From Streptomyces cadmiisoli (GTDB lineage Bacteria > Actinomycetota > Actinomycetes > Streptomycetales > Streptomycetaceae), in contig NZ_CP030073.1 in assembly GCF_003261055.1 (NCBI RefSeq), positions 7,812,001-7,876,000 on the forward strand: 64,000 nucleotides of DNA, in the 5' to 3' direction. The translations under genes and the position numbers were made by a program. How positions within the stretch are numbered: the first letter of the stretch is position 1; every line of letters begins with the position of its first letter. The notes beneath the pieces were generated by a model. The model was not told the DNA's origin and searched no databases. It saw only the letters and a program-made list of their open reading frames with translations. This document shows positions 16,366-23,901 of this stretch, piece after piece.

Positions 16366-18699
16366 ATGGTGGAGCGGCCGATCGCGTCGAAGGCGCCCGA
16401 GCTCGTCCTGGAGACCGAGACGGGCGCCACCGTGATGAACCCCGAGCGCGACTACAGCGTCGGACGCGATCCGCTCAGCGACATCGTCCTCGACGACGAC
16501 CGGGTCTCCTGGCACCACGCGGTGCTGCGGCCCGTGGCCGGACAGTGGACACTGGAGGACGAGGACAGCGCCAACGGCACCTACGCGGGCGGCCGGCGCA
16601 TCCACGAGTTCGGTGTGGGCCCCGGAAGCGTCATCCGGTTCGGCAACCCGACCGACGGCCCGCGCGCCGTCCTCGTCGGCCTCTCCCGGCCGGCCGACCG
16701 CCCCTCGGCGGTCTCCCGGCCCGCGCTCACGCACATCTTCCGGCAGCCCACATACGTACGCCCGCTGCCCCACAAGACCATCCGCATCGGCCGCGACGAG
16801 GACAACGACCTCGTCGTCGACGACCTGCTCGTCTCGCGCCGGCACGCCGAACTGCGCGCGCACATGGACGGAACCTACGAGATCGTCGACCTCGGCAGTC
16901 ACAACGGCACCTACCTCAACGGCCAGCTCGTCACCAGCGCCCTGATCGGCACCGGCGACATCGTCGGCGTCGGGCACTCGGACTTCTGTCTCGTCGGCGA
17001 CGAACTCCAGGCGTACGTCGACACCGGGGAGATCACCCTCGACGTGCAGGACCTCACCGTCGTCGTCGACCAGGGACGCAGGACGCTCCTCGACGACGTG
17101 TCCTTCCCGGTGGGGGAGAAATGCCTGCTGGCCGTCGTCGGGCCGAGCGGCGCGGGCAAGTCCACCCTGCTGAACGCCCTGACCGGGCAGCGCCCCGCCG
17201 ACCACGGCACGGTCCTGTACGACGGGCGCGACCTGTACCACGACTTCGCCGAGCTGCGGTACCGCATCGGGCTCGTCCCGCAGGACGACATCCTGCACAC
17301 CCAGCTGACCGTCCGCGGCGCCCTGACCTACGCCGCCGAACTGCGTTTCCCGCAGGACACGGCCAAGGCCGAGCGGCTCGCCCGGGTCGACGAGGTGATC
17401 GGGGAACTGGGACTGGAGCAGCGGTGCGGGCAGGCGGTCCACAGTCTCTCCGGCGGCCAGCGCAAACGGGTCAGTGTGGCCCTGGAGCTGCTGACCAAGC
17501 CCTCACTGCTGTTCCTCGACGAACCGACCTCCGGCCTCGATCCCGGCATGGACCGCTCGGTGATGCACATGCTGCGCGGTCTCGCCGACGACGGCCGGAC
17601 CGTCATCGTCGTCACGCACAGCGTCCTCAGCCTCGACGTCTGCGACCGGCTCCTGGTCCTCGCGCCCGGCGGCAAGGTCGCCTACTTCGGCCCGCCCGGC
17701 GACGCCCTCGCCTTCTTCGGCTTCACCCAGTGGCCGGAGGCCTTCGAGGCGTTCGAGCGGGACCGGGACCGGGACTGGGCGGGGGAGTACCTCGCCTCGC
17801 CCTTCCACCGGCACTACATCGCCGACGCGACCGCGCAGCCGCGGCTGGACCGCGACGGCCCGTTCGTCGTCGCCCCGCCACCGAGGCCGCGCGGCTGGGT
17901 CGCCCAACTCAGCACGCTGGTCCGCCGCTACACCTCGGTGCTCAGCTCGGACCGCACGTTCCTCGTCGTCATGATCGCGCTGCCCTTCGTGATGGGCGCC
18001 ATGGCCCGGGCCCTCGCGGGCGGTGAACTCACCCGCCGGTCCGCGCTCAACGCGCTGCTCATCCTCTGCGTCGGCGCCGTGCTCACCGGCTCCGCCAACG
18101 CGGTGCGCGAGATCGTCAAGGAACGTGTGATCTACCGGCGTGAGAGAGCCGTCGGCCTGTCCAGATCGGCGTACCTGATGTCCAAGGTGGTCGTTCTGGG
18201 CCTGGTCACCGTGGTCCAGTCCGTGGTGCTCACCCTGGTCGCCCTGCTCGGCGTCGACCTGAACGCGCCGGACGGCCGGGGTGTGCTGATGCCGCCCCTG
18301 GTCGAGATCACCGTGGCCGTCGCCCTGCTCGCCTTCACCGCGATGATGCTCGGCCTGGTGGTCTCCGCGCTGGTGCGCAAGGAAGAGGTCACGATGCCGC
18401 TGCTCGTGCTCCTCGCCATCGTCCAGATGGTCTTCTGCGGCGCGCTGCTGCACCTGGACGGCGTGCCCGGTCTCGAACAGGTCGCCTGGCTGGTGCCCGC
18501 CCGATGGGGGCTCGGCGCCATGGCGGCCACCATCGGGCTCGCCCAGGTGTCACCGGGGGAGCTGACCAGTGATCCCCTGTTCCAGCACTCGGTCGGAGTG
18601 TGGCTGCTCGACGTCGGCATGCTGGTCGCGCTGTCCGCGGTGTACTGCCTCCTGGTGGGCTGGCTGCTGCGCAGCCGCGAACCCTCCGTGATGCGCTAG
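16366..18699 (+). CDS. Double-FHA ABC transporter (ATPase plus ABC-2 permease fusion)
   Basis: A 777-residue one-piece ABC half-transporter resembling mycobacterial Rv1747. Two FHA domains come first: residues about 11-100 (SVGRDPLSDI, SWHHA, SANGTY) and 125-215 (RIGRDEDNDLVV, VSRRHAEL, SHNGTYLNG), which bind phosphothreonine. Next is an ABCG-type ATPase with Walker A GPSGAGKST, signature LSGGQRKRVS and Walker B LLFLDEPTSGLD. About six membrane helices follow from residue 520. FHA domains imply control by Ser/Thr protein kinases. The substrate is unknown; the mycobacterial relative is tied to cell-envelope glycolipids. Confidence 0.92.
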   Translation: MVERPIASKAPELVLETETGATVMNPERDYSVGRDPLSDIVLDDDRVSWHHAVLRPVAGQWTLEDEDSANGTYAGGRRIHEFGVGPGSVIRFGNPTDGPRAVLVGLSRPADRPSAVSRPALTHIFRQPTYVRPLPHKTIRIGRDEDNDLVVDDLLVSRRHAELRAHMDGTYEIVDLGSHNGTYLNGQLVTSALIGTGDIVGVGHSDFCLVGDELQAYVDTGEITLDVQDLTVVVDQGRRTLLDDVSFPVGEKCLLAVVGPSGAGKSTLLNALTGQRPADHGTVLYDGRDLYHDFAELRYRIGLVPQDDILHTQLTVRGALTYAAELRFPQDTAKAERLARVDEVIGELGLEQRCGQAVHSLSGGQRKRVSVALELLTKPSLLFLDEPTSGLDPGMDRSVMHMLRGLADDGRTVIVVTHSVLSLDVCDRLLVLAPGGKVAYFGPPGDALAFFGFTQWPEAFEAFERDRDRDWAGEYLASPFHRHYIADATAQPRLDRDGPFVVAPPPRPRGWVAQLSTLVRRYTSVLSSDRTFLVVMIALPFVMGAMARALAGGELTRRSALNALLILCVGAVLTGSANAVREIVKERVIYRRERAVGLSRSAYLMSKVVVLGLVTVVQSVVLTLVALLGVDLNAPDGRGVLMPPLVEITVAVALLAFTAMMLGLVVSALVRKEEVTMPLLVLLAIVQMVFCGALLHLDGVPGLEQVAWLVPARWGLGAMAATIGLAQVSPGELTSDPLFQHSVGVWLLDVGMLVALSAVYCLLVGWLLRSREPSVMR

Positions 18700-18806
18700 C
18701 GGACCTGCCCGCGCCGGCGCCCGGCCCCTGCCTGTCGCCCGTCGCCCGTCATGTCTCGCGCCGCCGTGCGGTCCCGCGGGCGACGACCCCGCGTCGCCGA
18801 GAAGTC

Positions 18807-20066
18807 CTAGCCCGCGCCTTTCCGCCGCAACCCTTTCGCGAGCAGCGCCCCGAGAAGACCGGTCACCAGGCCCCACAGCACGGCCAGGCCCAGCGCCGAC
18901 CAGATGCGGGGGCGCAGGAACAGTTCGCCCGCGAGATCGCCGCCCAGCTCGCCGATCCCGAGGACGGACAGGCCGTAGGACGCGGAGACCCGCCCCAGCA
19001 GGCAGATCAGCAGCACGGTGAGCGCGAGTGCCACGGCCATGTGCACGGCGTGCCGCCACAACGGCATCCCGGCCGGCGAACCGGCCGCCGTCACGAACGC
19101 GGCCGCGAGCACCAGCACAGCGGCGACCGGTACGAGCCACCACACCCGGCCGTCGTGCTCGGCGAGCGTCCCCACGTTCACCGCGGAGACGTCCGAGGAA
19201 CGCAGCACCTGGTCGAGCACGTGCGGCATGGGCAGGGCGAACGGCCCCTCCACCCTGCCGTCCCATGTCGCGCCCAGTCCGAGGGTGAGCGCGAGCCACG
19301 CCAGGTTCGGCAGACCCAGCAGCAGCACGGCGAACGTCTCCGCCGGATGTCCGCGCGTCGTCGCCGCGACCAGGCCGACGACGAGCCCCAGTCCGACGCA
19401 GACGAGGAGCAGCATCACCATGGCGTACGCGGCCGGGCGGACCGCCTCCTGGAAACGCGTCAGGGAGCCCGGCAGGGGAGCCCCGCGGGACGCCAGCGGC
19501 GCCAGCACGAGCACGACGGCGAGCCACAGGAGCCCGCAGAGCAGGGTGAGCGGGACGTCGGCGGCGAACCCGACCTCGGGGGTGATGCCGAACAGGTCGC
19601 CGATGTCGCTGATCATGCCCTCGCCCAGGGAGATCGTAAAGGTCTGCCGGGCCCCGAGGGACAGACCGAGCAGCGCGAGCAGCCACGGAACGGCGATCCG
19701 CACCGCCCACCCGGCCAGCTCCCCGGCACCGGACACCGACCCCTGCCGCAGCGGTCTGACGAAGCCGGCCGCGATCACCAGGGCTCCGGCCAGCGTCACC
19801 GACAGCGGGATGACGTCCACCCCCGCCCTGGTCTCGGCGAGGCCCCCGGCGTCCCCCGACATCCGGACGACGCCGCCCACCGCGGTGACCACGGTCGCGG
19901 CGACGACCCGCGGGAACGCGCCGTCCGGCAGGTCCCCGGCGCCGGCCGCCCACAGGCCCAGAGCCGCGACGACCCCCATGGCGAGCAGCCCGGCCAGCAC
20001 GGTGGCCACGGCCTGTCCCCAGCCGGGACGGGCGACGGCCGGGGCGGACGGGGTGCGCGAGCTCAC
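18807..20066 (-). CDS. Streptophobe family membrane protein
   Basis: A 419-residue very hydrophobic protein with about ten to twelve predicted membrane helices. It matches the streptophobe family, defined in Streptomyces and of unknown function: VRPLRQGSVSGAGELAGWAVRI, ARQTFTISLGEGMISDIGDLFG and PNLAWLALTLGLGATWDGRV. The GTG at 20066 starts just before a helix. Its 3' end converges on the ABC transporter gene. Transport or membrane-stress roles have been imagined for such proteins, but nothing in the sequence decides this. Confidence 0.8.
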   Translation of the reverse strand: MSSRTPSAPAVARPGWGQAVATVLAGLLAMGVVAALGLWAAGAGDLPDGAFPRVVAATVVTAVGGVVRMSGDAGGLAETRAGVDVIPLSVTLAGALVIAAGFVRPLRQGSVSGAGELAGWAVRIAVPWLLALLGLSLGARQTFTISLGEGMISDIGDLFGITPEVGFAADVPLTLLCGLLWLAVVLVLAPLASRGAPLPGSLTRFQEAVRPAAYAMVMLLLVCVGLGLVVGLVAATTRGHPAETFAVLLLGLPNLAWLALTLGLGATWDGRVEGPFALPMPHVLDQVLRSSDVSAVNVGTLAEHDGRVWWLVPVAAVLVLAAAFVTAAGSPAGMPLWRHAVHMAVALALTVLLICLLGRVSASYGLSVLGIGELGGDLAGELFLRPRIWSALGLAVLWGLVTGLLGALLAKGLRRKGAG

Positions 20067-20205
20067 GGTTTCACGCTAGGCAGCCCCCGGACCCGGCGCG
20101 CGCCGGGAGGTCCGTCCGCGTCGCCCCGCACCGTGATCGGCGGGGAACCGGGTCCCCGAAATTTGTCCGCTCCGGCTCCGCGAATGTGACGAGCCCGGCA
20201 CTATG

Positions 20206-20230
20206 GACTGCGGCGCCCGGCTCGGGGTAC
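20206..20230 (+). promoter_or_regulatory. SigB-type promoter GACT-N15-GGGTAC
   Basis: GACT (20206-20209), 15 bases, then GGGTAC (20225-20230) fits the Streptomyces SigB-family consensus GNNT-N14-16-GGGTAC. It gives a leader of about 45 bases for the RsbW-like gene and matches two further promoters before the neighbouring sigma gene. Confidence 0.65.
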
Positions 20231-20281
20231 GAGGACAGGTGCAGCAACGTCCGGCCAAGCCGGCTTCGGAGAGAGACACGC

Positions 20282-20737
20282 ATGATCGAGTACCGGGACG
20301 GGTCCGTCGTACCGACTGGTTTCGACGTGCCCGTGGAACCGCTGCGGCGGGCGGCGCACTACACCGGCGAGCCGGGATGCATAGCCGAGGCGCGCACCCT
20401 CGCCGCACACTTCCTCGAGCAGCTCAGGACCGAGTGGTGCGCCGAGATCGGGGCGCGCGCGGAGGAGGCGGTGCTCCTCGTGGTGAGTGAGCTCGTCACC
20501 AACGCGGACCGGCACAGCAACGGGCCGTACATCCTGGAGCTGGAGGGCACCGACAGCTCCATGAGGGTGTGCGTGTGCGACAGCAGCGCCGCACTGCCGC
20601 GCCGGTTTCCACGCGACCCGGCCCGGGTCGGCCGGCACGGTCTGGAGATCGTCCACGCACTGTCGTCGCAGGTGTCCGTGGAACTGGTGCCGGTGGGCAA
20701 ACGGGTGAGCGCCGTCGTCCGGCTCAACGGTGGGTGA
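20282..20737 (+). CDS. RsbW-like HATPase protein (possible anti-sigma factor)
   Basis: A 151-residue GHKL-fold ATP-binding protein. The N-box is VVSELVTNADRHSNGP (about residues 66-81), the G1 region is VCVCDSSAAL and the G2 region is VGRHGLEIVHALSSQ. This is the minimal anti-sigma kinase fold used by RsbW/SpoIIAB proteins. It faces a SigB-type sigma gene convergently, with a terminator between them, and has a SigB-type promoter, so it may hold that sigma factor in check. Many similar Streptomyces proteins have no assigned partner, so the pairing is inference. Confidence 0.85.
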   Translation: MIEYRDGSVVPTGFDVPVEPLRRAAHYTGEPGCIAEARTLAAHFLEQLRTEWCAEIGARAEEAVLLVVSELVTNADRHSNGPYILELEGTDSSMRVCVCDSSAALPRRFPRDPARVGRHGLEIVHALSSQVSVELVPVGKRVSAVVRLNGG

Positions 20738-20766
20738 GCCCCCGGCGGTGTGCCGGGGACTCACCC
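20732..20766. terminator. Hairpin between RsbW-like and sigma genes
   Basis: A 15-bp stem with one mismatch (GGGTGAGCCCCCGGC against its partner) and a five-base loop overlaps the stop codon of the RsbW-like gene. It separates this gene from the convergent sigma gene. Confidence 0.7.
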
Positions 20767-20830
20767 GATCCGTCCCGCCCCCGAGTCCTCGGCGGGTCGC
20801 GGCTCCCGCGGGCCGCGACCGTGCCTGCCG

Positions 20831-21718
20831 TCAGGCGTAGTCGAGTTCCCCGAGCATGCCCTGCCGCAGCCGCACGATGATCCGCTTGAGCAGCCGGGAC
20901 ACATGCATCTGCGAGCAGCCGAGCCGTGCGCCGATCTCGGCCTGGGTGGCCTCCTCCACGAACCTCATGTGCAGGATCTGCCGGTCGCGTTCGTCCAGCT
21001 CGGCCATCAGGGGAGCGAGCGACTGGAAGTCCTCCACCAGGCGCAGCCCGTGTTCCTCGACCCCGATGAAGTCGGCGAGCACGGCCTCGCCGCTCTCCGG
21101 TCCGTCGCCGGTCAGGGCGGCGTCCAGCGACGCGGAGTTGTAGCCGTTGGCGGCGAGCTGGGCCTCGATCACCTCGTCCTCGGAGATGTTCATCAGCGTG
21201 GAGAGCTCCGCCACGGTCGGTTCGCGGTCCAGCCGGCTGGAGAGCTCCTCGCGCGCCTTGGCCAGTTCCACCCGCAGCTCCTGGAGGCGGCGCGGCACGT
21301 GCACGGCCCACGTGGTGTCGCGGAAGAACCGCTTGATCTCGCCCATGATGTAGGGCAGCGCGAACGACGTGAACTCGACCTCGCGCGCCAGCTCGAACCG
21401 GTCGATGGCCTTGATCAGGCCGATCATCCCGGTCTGGACGATGTCCTCCATGTCGTCGCCGCGGTTGCGGAACCGCCCGGCGGCGAACCGCACGAGGGAC
21501 ATGTTCATCTCGATCAGCGTGTTGCGCGCGTACTGGTATTCGTGCGTGCCCTCCTCGAGCTCCGCCAGGCGTTCGAAGAACCTGCGGGACAGCTCGCGGG
21601 CGTCACGCGGCGCCACGGACCTGGGGTCCACGACTTCCGGAACCGACCCCTCGCCCGTCCTGGTCCTGGCGCTGTCCTCGACGACCTTTGCCTCCGACCG
21701 GATCACGGCGGTGTCCAT
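20831..21718 (-). CDS. sigL: SigB/SigF-family RNA polymerase sigma factor, SigL-like
   Basis: A 295-residue stress sigma factor of the B/F/G type. Region 2 shows ARNTLIEMNMSLVRFAAGRF, DIVQTGMIGLIKAIDRFEL and FTSFALPYIMGEIKRFFRD. Region 3 has VPRRLQELRVEL. Region 4 ends with ATQAEIGARLGCSQMHVSRL, the -35 recognition helix. The ATG at 21718 follows GGAGAGG; an earlier in-frame ATG at 21739 lacks a site. Two SigB-type promoters upstream suggest that it activates itself. Position next to popR and clpP4-clpP3 matches my memory of sigL in S. coelicolor, so the symbol is given with moderate confidence. Confidence 0.88.
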   Translation of the reverse strand: MDTAVIRSEAKVVEDSARTRTGEGSVPEVVDPRSVAPRDARELSRRFFERLAELEEGTHEYQYARNTLIEMNMSLVRFAAGRFRNRGDDMEDIVQTGMIGLIKAIDRFELAREVEFTSFALPYIMGEIKRFFRDTTWAVHVPRRLQELRVELAKAREELSSRLDREPTVAELSTLMNISEDEVIEAQLAANGYNSASLDAALTGDGPESGEAVLADFIGVEEHGLRLVEDFQSLAPLMAELDERDRQILHMRFVEEATQAEIGARLGCSQMHVSRLLKRIIVRLRQGMLGELDYA

Positions 21719-21801
21719 TACCTCTCCCACGAAAGTCATGGTGCGACGTCTGCTTCTCACGGCTTCAGTTGTGTACGGTCCTGCGCGGCGCGCCCCTGCG
21801 G

Positions 21802-21826
21802 GTACCCCCGACGCGCTTGCGTATCC
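21802..21826 (-). promoter_or_regulatory. SigB-type promoter 1 of the sigma gene (GGAT-N15-GGGTAC)
   Basis: On the minus strand GGAT (21823-21826) is followed by 15 bases and GGGTAC (21802-21807). It is the nearer of two such promoters, about 84 bases before the ATG, and suggests positive autoregulation. Confidence 0.65.
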
Positions 21827-21831
21827 CTGCG

Positions 21832-21857
21832 GGTACCCGGGCTGCGCGAGGTCATGC
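21832..21857 (-). promoter_or_regulatory. SigB-type promoter 2 of the sigma gene (GCAT-N16-GGGTAC)
   Basis: On the minus strand GCAT (21854-21857), 16 bases and GGGTAC (21832-21837). The repeat CCCTGCGGGTACCC occurs twice on the plus strand here, so the two -10 regions may have arisen by local duplication. Confidence 0.55.
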
Positions 21858-22025
21858 CCCCGACCGCCCGAGCGGCGGAAAACGTCGGCGCACCGGGTCC
21901 GAGTGACCGTCAGTTCCCGCCGCCACGGCGGGTTCGGGGAATCCGGTTGGCGGCGCGGCCGCGATTCCACCGAGGGCGGAATGCCGCACCCTTGCCGGGG
22001 CGTCCGGGGCTCATACGCTGAACGG

Positions 22026-22487
22026 GTGAGCAATCGAGCGCCGAACGAAGCCCGCGTCATCCCGCTGCGTCCGCCCGCCGGGCGCCCCGCGGCGTCCCGC
22101 CCGGTCGCCGAGCGCCCCGCCGGTTCGTCACCGCGGCCGGCCCTCGCCGCCGGGCCGCCGTCCCGGCCGGCGCGCGCCGCCCGGGAACCGCTCTGGCGGG
22201 ACCTGGTCGGTGACGTCCTGCGCCGTGAACGTCTCGCGCAGGAACGCACGCTGAAGGACGTCGCGGAAGCGGCCCGGATCTCCATGCCGTATCTGTCGGA
22301 GATCGAACGCGGCCGCAAGGAGGCCTCCTCGGAGGTCCTCGCGGCCGCCGCCCGCGCCCTCGGCCTCGGCCTGGGCGACCTGCTGGGGCTGGCCCAGGGG
22401 GAGCTGGTCCGGCTCACCACGCGGCCCTCCGACCGGGCCCGGCCGAGGACGAGTTCGCCGTACGACGGGCTGTGCCTGGCGGCCTGA
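22026..22487 (+). CDS. popR: PopR-like XRE regulator of clpP3-clpP4
   Basis: A 153-residue regulator. The first 55 residues are Pro/Arg/Ala-rich and likely disordered. The HTH is in RLAQERTLKDVAEAARISMP followed by YLSEIERGRKEASSEVL. The protein ends CLAA, and in S. lividans the two final alanines of PopR target it to ClpP1P2, so that the reserve operon is switched on only when the main protease fails. The gene converges on clpP4, 34 bases away. Boxes of the PopR type lie upstream of clpP3. The start is GTG. Confidence 0.85.
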   Translation: MSNRAPNEARVIPLRPPAGRPAASRPVAERPAGSSPRPALAAGPPSRPARAAREPLWRDLVGDVLRRERLAQERTLKDVAEAARISMPYLSEIERGRKEASSEVLAAAARALGLGLGDLLGLAQGELVRLTTRPSDRARPRTSSPYDGLCLAA

Positions 22488-22521
22488 CGCCCGCGCCGGC
22501 GGACCGTGCCGGGCCGGCGTC

Positions 22522-23124
22522 TCAGACCCGCGCGAGACGCCGGCCGAGCACCTCGTCGGCCAGTCCGTACGCCACTGCCTCCCGCGCCGTGAACACCTTG
22601 TCGCGGTCCATGTCGGCGCGCAGCGTCGCGATGTCGTGGCCCGTGTGCCGGGCCAGTACCTCCTCGACCTGGGAGCGGATCCGCACCATCTCCTTGGCCT
22701 GGAGAGCCAGATCGGAGACGGTGCCCTGGCGGCCGCCGCTGGCCGGCTGGCCCAGCAGCACGCGTGCGTGCTCCAGCACGAACCGGCGCCCGGCGTCCCC
22801 GCCGGCCAGCAGCACGGCCGCGGTCGAGGCGGCCTGCCCGACGCAGAACGTCGAGACGGGGGCCTGCACGAACGTCATCGTGTCGTAGATCGCCATGAGC
22901 GAGGTGAACGAGCCGCCGGGGGAGTTGATGTAGATGGCGATCTCGCTGTCCGGTGCCGCCGACTCCAGATGGAGGAGTTGCGCGATGACGACGTTGGCGA
23001 CGCCGTCGTCGATCTCGGTGCCGAGGAAGACGATCCGCTCCGACAGCAGCCGGCTGAACACGTCGTAGGAACGCTCGCCCGCGGGGGTGCGCTCGACGAC
23101 GTTCGGAATCGTGTACGTCCCCAT
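22522..23124 (-). CDS. clpP4: ClpP4, ATP-dependent Clp protease subunit with altered triad
   Basis: A 200-residue ClpP-fold subunit, second gene of the clpP3-clpP4 operon, starting one base after the clpP3 stop. The oxyanion/glycine strip INSPGGSF and the serine region [13 protein letters not shown] (Ser at about residue 100) are present, and [13 protein letters not shown] supplies an aspartate. The catalytic histidine normally found in RIMIHQP is replaced: the sequence reads [11 protein letters not shown], with Gly at about residue 125. This subunit therefore probably cannot cleave peptides alone and would need ClpP3 in a mixed tetradecamer. Confidence 0.92.
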   Translation of the reverse strand: MGTYTIPNVVERTPAGERSYDVFSRLLSERIVFLGTEIDDGVANVVIAQLLHLESAAPDSEIAIYINSPGGSFTSLMAIYDTMTFVQAPVSTFCVGQAASTAAVLLAGGDAGRRFVLEHARVLLGQPASGGRQGTVSDLALQAKEMVRIRSQVEEVLARHTGHDIATLRADMDRDKVFTAREAVAYGLADEVLGRRLARV

Positions 23125-23125
23125 G

Positions 23126-23779
23126 TCACAGCCCCGTCCGTCGGCGGGACGTGACCGGGCGGACGTCGGCGAACGACTGGACGACCCGGTCCACGATGCC
23201 GTACTCCCTGGCCTCCTCTGCCGTGAACCAGCGGTCCCGGTCGCCGTCCCGGGAGATGGTCTGCGCGCTCTGGCCGGTGTGCTCCGCGGTGATCTGCTCG
23301 ACGGTCTGCTTGGTGAAGGCGAGATTGTCCGCCTGGATCTCGATGTCGGCGGTGGTGCCGCCGATCCCCGCGGACGGCTGGTGCATCATGATCCGCGCGT
23401 TGGGCAGCGCGAACCGCTTGCCCGGCGCGCCCACGGTGAGCAGGAACTGCCCCATGCTCGCCGCGAACCCCATGGCGAGCGTGGCGACGTCGTTGGGGAC
23501 GAGCCGCATCGTGTCGTGGATGGCGAGGCCCGCGTGGACCGAACCGCCCGGACTGTTGATGAACAGGCCGATGTCGGTGTGCGGGTCCTCCGCCGACAGG
23601 ATCAGCAGTTGCGCGCAGACCCGGTTGGCGGACACCTCGTCGACCTGTGTGCCCAGCAGGACGATGCGCTGCCCGAGCAGTTGGGCGGCCAGATGGTCGT
23701 CGAACCGGGTGGGCGAGGTGCCGCCCTCCTCGGCCCGGGGCAGCAGGTCCGGCCAGGGGCCGGCGGTGAACGGGGACAT
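23126..23779 (-). CDS. clpP3: ClpP3, ATP-dependent Clp protease proteolytic subunit
   Basis: A 217-residue serine protease subunit with a complete triad: Ser in [12 protein letters not shown], His in [11 protein letters not shown] and Asp in [13 protein letters not shown]. It should form the active rings of the reserve ClpP3P4 protease used when ClpP1P2 is lacking. The ATG at 23779 has GAGGAGC upstream. A longer open frame continues upstream to 24889, but it overlaps the epoxide hydrolase gene and is not protein-like. The upstream region carries two PopR-type boxes. Confidence 0.93.
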   Translation of the reverse strand: MSPFTAGPWPDLLPRAEEGGTSPTRFDDHLAAQLLGQRIVLLGTQVDEVSANRVCAQLLILSAEDPHTDIGLFINSPGGSVHAGLAIHDTMRLVPNDVATLAMGFAASMGQFLLTVGAPGKRFALPNARIMMHQPSAGIGGTTADIEIQADNLAFTKQTVEQITAEHTGQSAQTISRDGDRDRWFTAEEAREYGIVDRVVQSFADVRPVTSRRRTGL

Positions 23780-23867
23780 GGGCGCTCCTCGTGGTCGCTC
23801 GTCGAGTCGCGGCTGGCGTTGCCGCGCACTCCACTGTGGGCCGCGATCCGGCGCCCGGGCCGTCCGC

Positions 23868-23897
23868 TCTGCCCGCGGCAGATTCGCCACGGGCAGA
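23868..23897 (-). promoter_or_regulatory. Two adjacent PopR-type boxes upstream of clpP3
   Basis: TCTGCC-CGC-GGCAGA (23868-23882) is an exact match to the TCTGCC-N3-GGCAGA motif I recall for PopR control in S. lividans. It is followed without a gap by TTCGCC-ACG-GGCAGA (23883-23897), giving two palindromes at a 15-base period. They lie about 90-120 bases before clpP3, where an activator should bind, and overlap the 3' flank of the epoxide hydrolase gene. Confidence 0.8.
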
Positions 23898-23901
23898 GCG
23901 C

